From NCBI RefSeq assembly GCF_000316645.1, contig NC_019684.1, forward strand, positions 5,058,001 through 5,122,000: a stretch of 64,000 bases of DNA. The letters run 5' to 3'. The notes under the pieces are model-generated. The model saw nothing but the letters and a program-made list of their open reading frames with translations, was not told the DNA's origin and ran no database searches. Position numbers and translations under genes: made by a program. Positions 30,244 to 39,242 of this stretch are shown here, piece by piece (position 1 is the first letter of the stretch; each line of letters starts with the position of its first letter). Origin of the DNA: Nostoc sp. PCC 7524 (lineage in GTDB: Bacteria; Cyanobacteriota; Cyanobacteriia; Cyanobacteriales; Nostocaceae).

Positions 30244-30537
30244 ATGATTAAATGGATGGCGATTTTACTACTATTGATATTTTCTTTCTCTGACACCTCT
30301 CCAGCTTGGGCTATGGTATGCCGCAATTATGAAGATCATCAGATTTGCATTCTCAGTATTAAGCGTAGTGCAAAAAAATATTGGGAGTATCAAGCGGCTG
30401 TAAGTGTTGATGGAGTGAAAACACCTGTTGAAATTTACAACTGTCGCGGCAGATTTAAGCTGCAAAGAGATAGGACTGTAATTCAATTTACGCAGAATAG
30501 CCCCGGTGAGATGATTTGTAGTTTCTTTAAAAAGTAA
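30244..30537 (+). CDS. Small exported protein of unknown function
   Basis: 97 residues with a typical signal peptide (hydrophobic 4-16, cleavage after AWA near 22). The mature part has three Cys residues at CRNYEDHQIC and near the C-terminus and is predicted beta-rich (KTPVEIYNCRGRF). The ATG at 30244 follows the CPBP protease stop by two bases and has AAAGG upstream, so it is translationally close to that gene. No family recognised. A longer in-frame extension into the protease gene is unlikely to be used. Confidence 0.68.
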   Translation: MIKWMAILLLLIFSFSDTSPAWAMVCRNYEDHQICILSIKRSAKKYWEYQAAVSVDGVKTPVEIYNCRGRFKLQRDRTVIQFTQNSPGEMICSFFKK

Positions 30538-30802
30538 ATCGGCGGGAGAAAACCAAACTATATGGATAAAAATGAACCAGGCTAAGGAGACTTTAATACT
30601 TAGATGTACTTGTTTATATGAATTTATGTAAAATTTTTGGAATTTCTCCCCAAAAAGTTCTCTGCTATGTCATCATAGAAAGTGAGAGTTAATTCGGTTA
30701 ATAGCGTTTGTTTTTAGTATTGACAGGCTTTTTGTTTTTGGTATTTACAAACTTTTCTCCGAAACTTAAATCTCTACACATTTATGATTTCGGAGACAAT
30801 TT

Positions 30803-31105
30803 ATGTCAGTTTATGTAGGCAATCTTTCTTACGACGTTACAGAAGATAGTCTCAATGCTGTGTTCGCAGAATATGGTTCTGTCAAACGGGTTCAGTTACC
30901 TACAGATCGTGAAACAGGTCGTGTACGCGGCTTTGGTTTTGTGGAAATGAGTAGTGATGCTGAAGAAACAGCTGCCATTGAGGCTCTTGATGGCGCAGAA
31001 TGGATGGGAAGAGACTTGAAAGTAAATAAAGCTAAACCCAAGGAAGATAGAAATTCTTTTGGTGGTGGCAATCGAGGCGGCTACGGTGGACGTAACCGTT
31101 ACTAA
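30803..31105 (+). CDS. RRM-type RNA-binding protein (Rbp family)
   Basis: A 100-residue cyanobacterial RNA-binding protein: one RRM with RNP2 VYVGNLSY (3-10) and RNP1 RGFGFVEM (43-50), then a short Gly/Asn/Arg-rich tail (GGGNRGGYGGRNRY). Anabaena Rbp proteins of this type are known cold-induced RNA chaperones, some localising mRNAs at the thylakoid; which paralogue this is cannot be told. The 260-bp upstream region is rich in T-runs, like the cold-responsive leaders of such genes (inference). A clear terminator follows. Confidence 0.92.
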   Translation: MSVYVGNLSYDVTEDSLNAVFAEYGSVKRVQLPTDRETGRVRGFGFVEMSSDAEETAAIEALDGAEWMGRDLKVNKAKPKEDRNSFGGGNRGGYGGRNRY

Positions 31106-31169
31106 GGTTAACGGGTTTAGCTACTTGAGCTAATCCATTAGTTGAACAAGTTAATTTAATGTATTAGAG

Positions 31170-31197
31170 GCTCAAGTATTTATGCTTGAGCTTTTTT
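31170..31197 (+). terminator. Intrinsic terminator of the RNA-binding protein gene
   Basis: Perfect 7-bp stem GCTCAAG / CTTGAGC with an 8-base loop and six T. The left end of an insertion sequence begins six bases further on. Confidence 0.85.
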
Positions 31198-31589
31198 GGT
31201 TAAAACCCACATTCCGCACCCATAAGTATCACAGAGTGAAATAACGGAGAAGAAACATCGAAGTGAGAATAAAAACAGACATACTGAGTGTCAAAAGACA
31301 TTTGAGTAACAATAAACCAGCAAAAATGGCATCAAAACCTATTCTCAATAAGTACCAATAAGAACTAAGGGAATAGGAAGGAGTGAGAGATAAATAAAAG
31401 AAGACGTTGAAGAGGAAAATGATAAATTAGACTCATAAAGCCTGCGAAAAACCTAAATTATTGGCAAAAAGAAAAAGAGCTATGAATCAAAGAGATTAGC
31501 TCATGATATTGGAGAAATAAAATTAATAGAGAGAAGAGTTAGCTGGCTAATTGATAATAAATTAAACAATCATCAGGTAAAAGATTTAA

Positions 31590-32520
31590 GAGGGTGTTTG
31601 AAAAGTCAGGTATGTTGTAAAAAAGCTCTCTCAGTATACGCTGTGAATAGATAATCAACAGCACCGAGAGAGCGACATGAGTAAAGCTTACCCCAGTAAC
31701 CTGAGCCTCGCACAATATGAATTTCTTAGCGACTTGATTCCAGAAGGGAAACCGGGTGGTCGTAAGCGTGAAGTCGATATGTGGGAAGTCCTGAATGCAA
31801 TTTTTTACATCCTGCTAGAAGGAGTGAGATGGCGATGCCTACGGCGGGCTACGCCTACGCTACCTGGGGACTTTCCTACGAGAGCAAACAGTGTACACAT
31901 ATTTCCGAAACTGGCGTAAAGACGGGACATGGTTGCACATTCACGATAGTCTCCGAGAGTGGACGAGAATCGAAATTGAACGTCATCCGAGTCCATCGGA
32001 AGCGATAATTGATAGCCAAAGCGTCAAGAGTGCGGCAATGGTGAGTCAATCAGTAGGCTTTGATGCTGGCAAGAAAATCAAAGGACGCAAGAGATTTATG
32101 ACCGTTGATACCTTGGGGTTAGTGCTGCGGGTTTTGGTAACAGCAGCCAATGTCGGTGAGCGAGAAGGAGGCAAACAAGTTCTCCAACGAGTTAAACAGT
32201 CTCAGCCACAATCTCGGTTAACCACCATCTGGGTTGATGGTGGCTTTGATGGGGAACCGTTCATGCAGTGGGTCATGAATTTTTGTCGCTGGATTGTACA
32301 GGTGGTGCTGCGACCAGAGCAAAGCAAGGGCTTTGTTTTACTCAAAAAACGTTGGGTGGTGGAACGCACTTTTGGCTGGTTCATGGGATGTCGGCGATTG
32401 GTCAGAGATTATGAATTATTGCCCGAAACCTCAGAAACTTTTATCTATCTTGCAATGATCCGTATTATGGTGAAGCGATTGGCTTAATTTTTGACTCCCT
32501 AAAACTTTTCAAACATCCTC
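31590..32520 (+). mobile_element. IS5-family (IS427/IS1031-like) insertion sequence, 931 bp
   Basis: Inverted repeats GAGGGTGTTTGAAAAGT (31590-31606) and ACTTTTCAAACATCCTC (32504-32520) match over 17 bp with one mismatch. Both sides are flanked by TAA (31587-31589 and 32521-32523), a 3-bp duplication as expected for this group. It sits inside the 3' end of the IS1634-like transposase gene. Its own transposase is frameshifted (separate entry). Confidence 0.88.
31677..32487 (+). pseudogene. IS5-family transposase, frameshifted and carrying an in-frame repeat insertion
   Basis: Two adjacent frames together make one IS5-type transposase. The first (31677-31919) gives the N-terminal helix-turn-helix region through EGVRWR; the second (to 32487) gives the DDE domain: AIIDSQSVKSA, WVDGGFDG and VVERTFGWF. 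Two defects are visible. About 24 bp (near 31832-31855, GATGCCTACGGCGGGCTACG type) of a dispersed palindromic repeat is inserted in frame after EGVRWR. Downstream, near 31881-31890, one extra base shifts the frame relative to the expected DFPxWQTVYTYF. The shift is +1, not the -1 slippage known for some IS5 groups, so it is probably a mutation. Confidence 0.8.
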
Positions 32521-34146
32521 TAAGATAAAGTCTCTTTCGGGATTCCAATTAGAGATGTGTTTTTCATTCTTAAATTTAACTAAATGAATAGACTGAAAGC
32601 ATTGAAAAATCCAGCGTAAAGTGGGGCGGTCAGTCGATTTACCTAACTGATTCTTAATTGTTGATTGAGATTTTCTGAGTGCAGTCCTGATTTGACGTTG
32701 AGCCAAGGTATAAACTAGCAGACATAAACCCATAATCATTGCCAATGACTCTATTCTCTCTGGACTTTTGAGGAAAATACTGTCGGCAAAAAATAATGGG
32801 TCTTTCAGGAAAGCAAATCCTCTTTCACAAGACTGCTGGGCTTTATATTCATTCAACATCGAGTCATTGCTAAGTTCATTTAAATCTAAAACATTAGTGG
32901 CAATAATGAAACGTCCTGCACCCAGAACTTCTGTGTTAATTTTACTTTCGTCCTGGGAAACTGTCGCTGATATTTGGTATGCTGTTTCTACTTGATTATC
33001 TTGATTTTTGAACTTGATTTCAGTAACTTGGCTCGACTGAATTTGATGGTATTTAAATTGTTTTGATAGTTTGGTTAATGCCTTGACAGCATCAACCTCA
33101 CAAGCAAATTTATCTTTTGATAATTCTTTTAACTCAAGAACAGCTTTCGATTCAGCTTTCGTAATTTTTTGTGAAAGTTTACGCAGGTCTGATGCTTTTC
33201 GCTCTTGACTTTGCACTACCAACCATCTTTGCTCTATTCCTGCATAACTTACAATTTTTGCAGCAAATTTATATCCTGGTAAGTTACTATCAATAAATTC
33301 TGATGCTGCTAATGTTGATATTAATGATTGTGCTGCTTTAATGGTTAATGGCACTCGACATAACCAACGTAAATCCGACATTAATTTCAGATTTGATTCT
33401 GTGTATAAAGCCGAGTCTGCAACTATGAGACTATCAACTTCTAATTGTTTTTGATACTCTACTGCTATTTGACCAAAGCAGGATGAGTCAGCTTGATTTC
33501 CAGATGCTAATTTTAAAAATATTGGTATATCTCCATCTCCCGAACATATTAGTTCTATGATAAATTGTTTTAAGTCTGGTCTATGGTCACGGGAATAGCC
33601 ATAGGTGATGGTAATCTCTTTTGGTGATTTTACTACTAATTCTTCTGATTCTTGGGTATTTCCTATTTGTTGATTCTCAAATATTACTTCTGGTAATCTG
33701 GTGTTGTACTGCCCATGTACGTGCATTGATGACGAATCTAAATGTGATGATGACAGAGATACACCAAATTTTTGGGCAGCTTTTAAGGCAATGATAGAAA
33801 ATATTGTATCCAGTCCTTTGATAAATAGTTTATCCATGACTCTTCCCAGCTTATCGTCGTTGAGATATTCTGGTTTTACTCCTACTCCCATTAAATGCTC
33901 ACAGGCTATTGTTTCAAAATATTTGGGAAACATATATAAAGGTTTGGATACAAATCCTAACCCATTCAATATCATGGCTTTGACAACATGACCTGAACTG
34001 ATTTTTTCTCCTTTTTCAACTCCTATTAATTCATTGATTATTTCTACTAATCCTATCCTATCTATTATTCCTGCTACTATCCCTAGATGGTCTATGTTCT
34101 GAATTTCCATTTCTTGGGGTGGCAATTGCACAACAGATTTCTCCAC
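32509..34146 (-). CDS. IS1634-family transposase with altered C-terminus
   Basis: 545 residues. A DUF4277-like N-terminal region (about 1-110) is followed by a DDE core: SSHLDSSSMHVHG (first Asp), LIVADSALYTE (second Asp) and QSCERGFAFLKDP (Glu). The IS5-like insertion cuts the last part: after DFIL the frame reads the IS5 inverted repeat as Glu-Asp-Val-stop. Joined across the insertion, the old frame would continue from DFIL for 15 residues (NLLPDDCLIYYQLAS) to a TAA, so only the extreme C-terminus was lost. It may still fold and even be active; its own left terminal repeat is now about 930 bp further away. Confidence 0.85.
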   Translation of the reverse strand: MEKSVVQLPPQEMEIQNIDHLGIVAGIIDRIGLVEIINELIGVEKGEKISSGHVVKAMILNGLGFVSKPLYMFPKYFETIACEHLMGVGVKPEYLNDDKLGRVMDKLFIKGLDTIFSIIALKAAQKFGVSLSSSHLDSSSMHVHGQYNTRLPEVIFENQQIGNTQESEELVVKSPKEITITYGYSRDHRPDLKQFIIELICSGDGDIPIFLKLASGNQADSSCFGQIAVEYQKQLEVDSLIVADSALYTESNLKLMSDLRWLCRVPLTIKAAQSLISTLAASEFIDSNLPGYKFAAKIVSYAGIEQRWLVVQSQERKASDLRKLSQKITKAESKAVLELKELSKDKFACEVDAVKALTKLSKQFKYHQIQSSQVTEIKFKNQDNQVETAYQISATVSQDESKINTEVLGAGRFIIATNVLDLNELSNDSMLNEYKAQQSCERGFAFLKDPLFFADSIFLKSPERIESLAMIMGLCLLVYTLAQRQIRTALRKSQSTIKNQLGKSTDRPTLRWIFQCFQSIHLVKFKNEKHISNWNPERDFILEDV

Positions 34147-34458
34147 AGCTTCTGTTGTGATTTTCTCATTTATCTTTTTATGAGCAATTAATTTTTTTCT
34201 CTGAACTTTTCTTTTCCTTTCTTTTATCTCTGCGGCAAAACTTCACTTTCTCACTCCCCCTGTCGATTTTAATGCAACTTATTCTCATTACCTCTCTTAG
34301 CAATTGAATTGACTTTAGTTCTTGTGTACTACTTTGCTGGCTTTGCTTGATGTGTGACAGTTAGGGTGCGGAAGGTGGGTTAAAAAAATTAGAAAAAGCT
34401 CATAATAGTAGCATTTCTAGGAATTTCCAGAGATGCAAGATATTGTCTATCTACTGAG
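34147..34458. other. Right end of the IS1634-like element and flank
   Basis: About 310 bp without a gene. It contains the transposase leader, the element's right inverted repeat (34364-34381) and 77 bp of host DNA that ends at the pentapeptide-repeat gene stop. No terminator hairpin was seen for that gene. Confidence 0.5.
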
Positions 34459-35097
34459 TTAAGAAACTTTTTCCAGCAGGGTACCTACTATGCAGGCTTT
34501 GTCTAAATTAACGCCTTGCAAGTTCACACCTTCTAATTCTGCACACAGTAAGTTTGCTCCTGTTAAATTTACTCCTGCCAAATTCGCCCCGCGTAAGTCG
34601 GCTTCTTCCAAATTTGCCTCACTCAATAATGCCCCTTGCAAGTCAGCACGGCTTAAGTCTGCACCCTTAAGATTAGCACCTGTCAAGTTAGCACCCCTTA
34701 AGTCAGCACCACGCAAATCGACTCCTTGCAAGTTAACATTCATTAAATTCGCACCACTCAAAAAAGCGCCAGCTAAAGATACTTCGCTGAGTTTCGCACC
34801 CATCAAGCTAGCACCCCTTAAGTTACTACCTCGTAAGTCTGCGCCTGTTAAATCTGTTTGCATCAAGTTAGCTCCCATCAGGTGCGCCCGCAAATCTGTT
34901 GCTTGGAGATTTGCCCCCATTAAATTTGCGCCTTGTAAATGCCCTCCTTCGAGTTTAGAGCCTGAAAAATCAGTGCCTACAAGGTTAGCGCCTGCTAGAT
35001 TGATGTTGCTTAAATCTAGTTGAGAGAGTTCCTCATCTTCTAAATTAACCCCTGGTAGTTGTTTAAGTTTTCCTTGTTTAATGGCTTCTATATTCAT
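34459..35097 (-). CDS. Pentapeptide-repeat protein
   Basis: 212 residues, nearly all of them tandem A(N/D)LXX pentapeptides (for example GADLRGANLTGANLKGADL), predicting a right-handed quadrilateral beta-helix of about 35 repeats. A stretch near residue 70 (LRAHLMGANL) breaks the register once. The ATG overlaps the stop of the upstream DICT/HD protein gene by four bases (ATGA), so the two are translationally coupled. Some such proteins mimic DNA and protect gyrase, but cyanobacteria have dozens with unknown roles; no signal peptide is present, so it is cytosolic. Function not inferable. Confidence 0.9.
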   Translation of the reverse strand: MNIEAIKQGKLKQLPGVNLEDEELSQLDLSNINLAGANLVGTDFSGSKLEGGHLQGANLMGANLQATDLRAHLMGANLMQTDLTGADLRGSNLRGASLMGAKLSEVSLAGAFLSGANLMNVNLQGVDLRGADLRGANLTGANLKGADLSRADLQGALLSEANLEEADLRGANLAGVNLTGANLLCAELEGVNLQGVNLDKACIVGTLLEKVS

Positions 35098-36488
35098 CGG
35101 CGGTAATTACTCATCTCCTGATTCGTTTGGCTATGGCTATCCCATCGGGAATCCAGTAGCCATATACCTGTGCTGACTTTGGTTGTCATTAGAGGTAAGT
35201 CGAGTCCTTGTTGCAAGCCCATGACTAATAAAGTGAGGGCATCTACCAGTTTAGGGTCAAAGCGATCGCACTGTTGTTTACATTCTGCCAAAGCTTGGGT
35301 AAATATCTCTTCTCGACTCAGTTGAGAAGTTTTCTTCTGATTGACTTGCCCCTGAAACTCGGTAACTAAAGCCAAAATTCTTGACTCTAGGGGAATTTCA
35401 TCGCTAGCTAACCCGGCTGGTTCTCCTGTACCATCCCACCATTCGGTTTGATGGGTGATAATTTGAGCCACTGCCCGCAGTCTGGGCATGGTTCGCAAGA
35501 CTTGCGCCCCTGGAACTAGAGGACAACTCAAGGGTAAACTTGGGGCTGTTTCTTCATGGCGTGTGGATGCGCCAGGCGTGAGAACGCTTTTTGTTGTACG
35601 GAGTGGATCTATGCGGTGTAATAATGCTGCTAGTTTTAATCGCTTAATTTGCCATGCAGGTAAATCTAAAAGTTGCCCCATTATTTCTGCTAGGGCGGCA
35701 ACTTCTGCGGCGGCGGCTGGGTTGTTGACATCCGCTAAGTCCATCAATTGAGCCATCCGCAAAAATGCTTGCACTTCGTTGGAAATGAGGTTGTTATCTA
35801 GGGCTTGTTGGCGTAGTGCTGTAGAAATTGATAATTGCTCTTTCCCGGTTTGGAGGTAATTAACAACGCGGGAGACGACAGCACTCAAACCTTCTGAGGT
35901 AATTACAGACGGTGAAATAGTCTGTTGCAAAGTTGTCAGTTTTTTCGCTAATTCTGGATTGTAGTGCTGAATGTGAGCGATCGCCAACTCTGCCGTTTCT
36001 TGCACCAATTCTGGTTCAAATGTCCATAAGCCATAGAATTTGCGCTCTAAATCCGAATTAGGTACTCCCCCTGCGCCATAATCCGCAGCCGACAACTCTT
36101 GACAAAGTACCATTGCTGTGTATTTTGGCGATAGGATGATTAAGTGCCATTCTTGCGCTACCGGATCTGATGTATCTAATCCTACTAAGTCTACACTTGG
36201 CAATTGGCTAGTGGGATGTTCAGCAAAGCCTGCATCCGGTGCTGCCATGATCACAATCTGGCGGCTAGACTTGGCAATGTCTGCGTATCTTTCTGCTTCT
36301 TGCAAATACCACTTTCCCCGTTGGAAGGCAGTAATTACCAAAGGTGTGCTGTCATCGTTTAGGATATGGTCTTCTAAAGCATGGCACAAGGCAACAAGGG
36401 TATTTTTGTAATACACTCCGAAGCGAATCGGCCTGATACTCTGACGATGGGCTGTTTCCAGTTTTTCTAAAATCGAACCTTTTAACAT
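35094..36488 (-). CDS. DICT-sensory-domain protein with degenerate HD-type C-terminal region
   Basis: About 464 residues. The N-terminal half (MLKGSILEKLETAHR... to about 200) matches the DICT domain, a sensory module found beside two-component and diguanylate cyclase proteins in cyanobacteria. The C-terminal half is helical with HD-GYP-like elements: AALLHRID, ITHQTEWWDGTGEPAGL, LESRILALVTEF. The usual HHExxDGxGYP is HQTExxDGTGEPAG, so phosphodiesterase activity is uncertain. The frame extends upstream to 36557, but those 23 codons are Ser/Pro-rich repeat DNA and the ATG at 36488 is the natural start. It is coupled to the pentapeptide-repeat gene. Confidence 0.78.
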   Translation of the reverse strand: MLKGSILEKLETAHRQSIRPIRFGVYYKNTLVALCHALEDHILNDDSTPLVITAFQRGKWYLQEAERYADIAKSSRQIVIMAAPDAGFAEHPTSQLPSVDLVGLDTSDPVAQEWHLIILSPKYTAMVLCQELSAADYGAGGVPNSDLERKFYGLWTFEPELVQETAELAIAHIQHYNPELAKKLTTLQQTISPSVITSEGLSAVVSRVVNYLQTGKEQLSISTALRQQALDNNLISNEVQAFLRMAQLMDLADVNNPAAAAEVAALAEIMGQLLDLPAWQIKRLKLAALLHRIDPLRTTKSVLTPGASTRHEETAPSLPLSCPLVPGAQVLRTMPRLRAVAQIITHQTEWWDGTGEPAGLASDEIPLESRILALVTEFQGQVNQKKTSQLSREEIFTQALAECKQQCDRFDPKLVDALTLLVMGLQQGLDLPLMTTKVSTGIWLLDSRWDSHSQTNQEMSNYRR

Positions 36489-36599
36489 AGGATTTGGACA
36501 CAAGAACAGCAGAGGAAGCAGGGGAGTAGGGGGAGATGAGGGAGATGAGGGGGACAAGGGAGAATTTATTCTTAATACCCAGTCCCCAGTCCCTGTCTT

Positions 36600-38192
36600 T
36601 TATGATACGCCAGCTAATTGTTTCTCTTTCGTTTCAATCGGTGCTGACAGTGCCTCTTCTAAATCGGCACAACCCAACTTCTGTTCTAAGATGTTCATGA
36701 CTTCCCGTCCAAAGTCATTGGGATTTTGTCGCCAAGCTTGTAGGCACACTTCGCCAAAAAATGAACCCAGGGGTTCAGGATTCCAGAGAAGTTTTTTGGC
36801 TGTCCATGGCATCAAACTCATGGGATTATACCCTGGTTTGAGAATCCCTTCTTTAAAGGCATATTCTTCTAAGTGGGTGTGGGGTTGCAAGCCGATGAAG
36901 AAGATAGCTGGCTCAACTTTATCCGCGCCAAAAATCTTTTCGAGTTCGCGGTGGTAGGCGATAGTTTGGCGAATTGTTTCGGGGCGTTCGTCAATCACGT
37001 TAAAGGAGTAATTGACGGAGACTAAATCGTTAAAACCAGCTGCTTTCAAATCACGGCAATTTTGCAAGACAGTACGTAGATTATACCCCATCCGCATTTT
37101 TCGCACGAGTTCTTGAGAACCGCTAGTAATACCGATTTCAAAGTAATTCATCCCGGTTTTTGCCATCAAATCACACAACTCTGGTGTTAAGTTGTCGGCT
37201 CTGATGTATGCTGCCCAATGAATATCTGTCATCCCGGAATCGACAATTTTTTGTAAGAGTTCTACAGCATCGTCGATGAATCTCCGGGCGGGGATAAATT
37301 GGGCATCCGTAAACCAGAAGTTGCGAACCCCACGATTGTACAGTTGGCGTATTTCCGCCACTACTTCATCGGCTGGATTAATGCGTACCTGTTTACCTTC
37401 AACCACGGTGTAGACACAGTAACAGCAGTTATGGGGACAACCACGCTTAGTTTGTACACCAATGTAAAAGTCTTTGTCTTGCAGGTAATAGTTAAACTCT
37501 GGCCAGATGGTTTCTATGTAATCGTAGTTACAGGCACTTTTTTCTAGGGGAGTAGGTTGTTCGTGAATTAGTCTCTGGCGTGGTTTATCTTCTCCCACAA
37601 CATAGCAGCGTTCATCGCGAAACTCTTTCCCACTGAGGAATTTTTCCAGCAAGGTTTCGCCTTCACCTACAGAAATAATTGTTCCTGAAGGTAAGCTTTT
37701 ACCCAACTGTTCGTAAAATACGCTGACTGCACCACCACCAACAACAGCACGGGCATCATGATGATATTGGCGGGCGCGTTTTAAACCGCGTTTAATCAAT
37801 CCCAGGTTGCGCCATAACTCTACATAGTAGGCGATAAAAATTCGCAAACCACCCAATGCTCCCCGCAATTTAATGAGGGGATTCTTGGCATAGTAAAATT
37901 CAAAGGCATTTTGCAGAGGGTTGCCACCCCGTCCCCCCACTGGAGCATAAATTTGAATATCCCGCCAGGAGAATACTAATACAGTTGGTTGAAATTCATC
38001 AATACAACTATCTAGTGCCGAGGCGTAGTCTAGAGGTGGAACAGTTCCCAAATCAAAAATACGCTGTTCGATATTGGGAAAAATCTTGTGGACATGATCG
38101 CTCAAATAAACAACCCCAATGGGAAAGATGGGGTTACAAGGAAGGCGAACATAGAGGATTCGATTTTCCATAATCGGTGTTTTAACTTCCAT
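36600..38192 (-). CDS. B12-binding-type radical SAM protein, substrate unknown
   Basis: 530 residues. An N-terminal Rossmann-like region with VGGGAVSVFYEQ and SVGEGETLLEKF is the cobalamin-binding-type module, though no DxHxxG cobalamin-His motif is visible. The radical SAM core follows with RGCPHNCCYC (CX3CX2C, about 252-261) and the family's FEIGITSGSQELVRKM. The layout resembles BchE-like and methyltransferase-type B12-radical SAM enzymes, many of which methylate or cyclise secondary metabolites or cofactors. It stands upstream of the DICT/pentapeptide pair on the same strand but is separated from it by repeat DNA. The first ATG (38192) and one seven codons on are both possible. Confidence 0.82.
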   Translation of the reverse strand: MEVKTPIMENRILYVRLPCNPIFPIGVVYLSDHVHKIFPNIEQRIFDLGTVPPLDYASALDSCIDEFQPTVLVFSWRDIQIYAPVGGRGGNPLQNAFEFYYAKNPLIKLRGALGGLRIFIAYYVELWRNLGLIKRGLKRARQYHHDARAVVGGGAVSVFYEQLGKSLPSGTIISVGEGETLLEKFLSGKEFRDERCYVVGEDKPRQRLIHEQPTPLEKSACNYDYIETIWPEFNYYLQDKDFYIGVQTKRGCPHNCCYCVYTVVEGKQVRINPADEVVAEIRQLYNRGVRNFWFTDAQFIPARRFIDDAVELLQKIVDSGMTDIHWAAYIRADNLTPELCDLMAKTGMNYFEIGITSGSQELVRKMRMGYNLRTVLQNCRDLKAAGFNDLVSVNYSFNVIDERPETIRQTIAYHRELEKIFGADKVEPAIFFIGLQPHTHLEEYAFKEGILKPGYNPMSLMPWTAKKLLWNPEPLGSFFGEVCLQAWRQNPNDFGREVMNILEQKLGCADLEEALSAPIETKEKQLAGVS

Positions 38193-38698
38193 CTTGCCGT
38201 TTGTCGGGGAAATTGTCAGGAAAGATTTTAGATAGTCAAGTAAGGGTTGATTTTACCAGTTGCTCAAGTCATACTTGACATTTACACAGATTCTTGATAA
38301 ATGGATTTACTTGACATCAGTAATATAGATGAGGTTTTATGAGGAAAATTTTCATATATCTTTACCATAACATTGAGTTCATGCGTTAAGCGATGATCCC
38401 TCTGGCTAAGTTTTAGGCATAGATAAAAACAAATCATCACTATATTGACTTTAAAATAATGGCTTGTTGGAATTAACTATTGATGAGTTCAAGAATAAAA
38501 TTCAAAAAAATTCTTTTATAGTGTATAATTATTCCTTAGTAATAATTTTTTATAAAAATTTCATAACTTGAACATACCTTTAGATAGAAATAACGTAGAA
38601 AATTTCAGTTGGTAGTCGGAGTTACAGCATATGGGGATCAGCAAGTGTTAACTTTGCTGGTGTAATGTAAAATTGTGGCGTAAAGCTCCTCAGCAGTT
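38193..38698. other. Divergent intergenic region, AT-rich
   Basis: About 0.5 kb between the radical SAM gene and the DUF1830 gene; it must hold both promoters. No small gene, tRNA or strong hairpin was found. Confidence 0.45.
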
Positions 38699-39091
38699 AT
38701 GGCTCAAATACTAGATCCTCTACCACCTGAGCAATCAGGAAAAATTCTATGCTGCTACGTCAATGCCACGAGCAAAATCCAGGTTGCTCGCATCTCCAAT
38801 ATTCCGAACTGGTATTTTGAAAGGGTGGTTTTTCCTGGACAACGCCTCGTGTTTGAAGCTCCATTAGAGTCTCAGATGGAGATTCATACAGGGATGATGG
38901 CAAGTGCAATTTTGTCGGACACAATTCCGTGCGATCGCTTGATCATCAACGAACCAAGCAGTAGTGAGTTTAATACAGATGCAATAGGTACAGACCCTAT
39001 TAGTACCAAACCAATTGTGAAGTCAAAGAATACAAAACTCAGTGATACAACCAAACCCTTAACAACAGCTGGTTTAGCATCAATTGATTAA
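38699..39091 (+). CDS. DUF1830 family protein
   Basis: 130 residues. The first 85 match DUF1830, a small beta-rich cyanobacterial domain (ILCCYVNATSKIQVARI, NWYFERVVFPGQRLVFEAP). The rest is a Ser/Thr/Lys-rich low-complexity tail, probably disordered. No signal peptide; cytosolic. Function unknown. It has its own terminator, so it is monocistronic. Confidence 0.82.
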   Translation: MAQILDPLPPEQSGKILCCYVNATSKIQVARISNIPNWYFERVVFPGQRLVFEAPLESQMEIHTGMMASAILSDTIPCDRLIINEPSSSEFNTDAIGTDPISTKPIVKSKNTKLSDTTKPLTTAGLASID

Positions 39092-39115
39092 AAAAATAAT
39101 TTTGTTCAATTTAAG

Positions 39116-39140
39116 GGTTGCTGAATTCAGCAGCCTTTTT
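39116..39140 (+). terminator. Intrinsic terminator of the DUF1830 gene
   Basis: Eight-bp stem GGTTGCTG / CAGCAGCC with an AATT loop, followed by a run of T. It lies 25 bp after the stop. Confidence 0.88.
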
Positions 39141-39242
39141 TATTTTTAGTCAATAATCCATAGTTAAGAATTATTCTCCTCTGCTCCCCTGCTCCCATGC
39201 CCTCTGCTTCTTTGCCCCCCATCTTCTCTAAAATAAATACTT

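Larger units (their letters stand above)
31204..34381. mobile_element. IS1634-like insertion sequence, interrupted by an IS5-like element
   Basis: Terminal inverted repeats AACCCACATTCCGCACCC (31204-31221) and GGGTGCGGAAGGTGGGTT (34364-34381) match over 18 bp with one mismatch and enclose a DDE transposase on the minus strand. Without the inner element the length is about 2.25 kb. I see no clear target duplication: the left flank is GGTTAA and the right flank is a run of A. The element landed just past the terminator of the RNA-binding protein gene. The 31222-31589 part is non-coding apart from the stranded end of the transposase frame (see the inner element). Confidence 0.8.

Noticed and set aside
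31891..31919. Programmed -1 frameshift in the IS5-like transposase
   Set aside because: The two frames are related by +1, and no slippery A-run is seen in the overlap; a mutation is the simpler explanation.
34490..35023. 177-codon plus-strand frame rich in Lys, Pro and Ala
   Set aside because: It is the antisense shadow of the pentapeptide repeats; the regular Lys/Pro/Ala pattern follows from the repeat codons.
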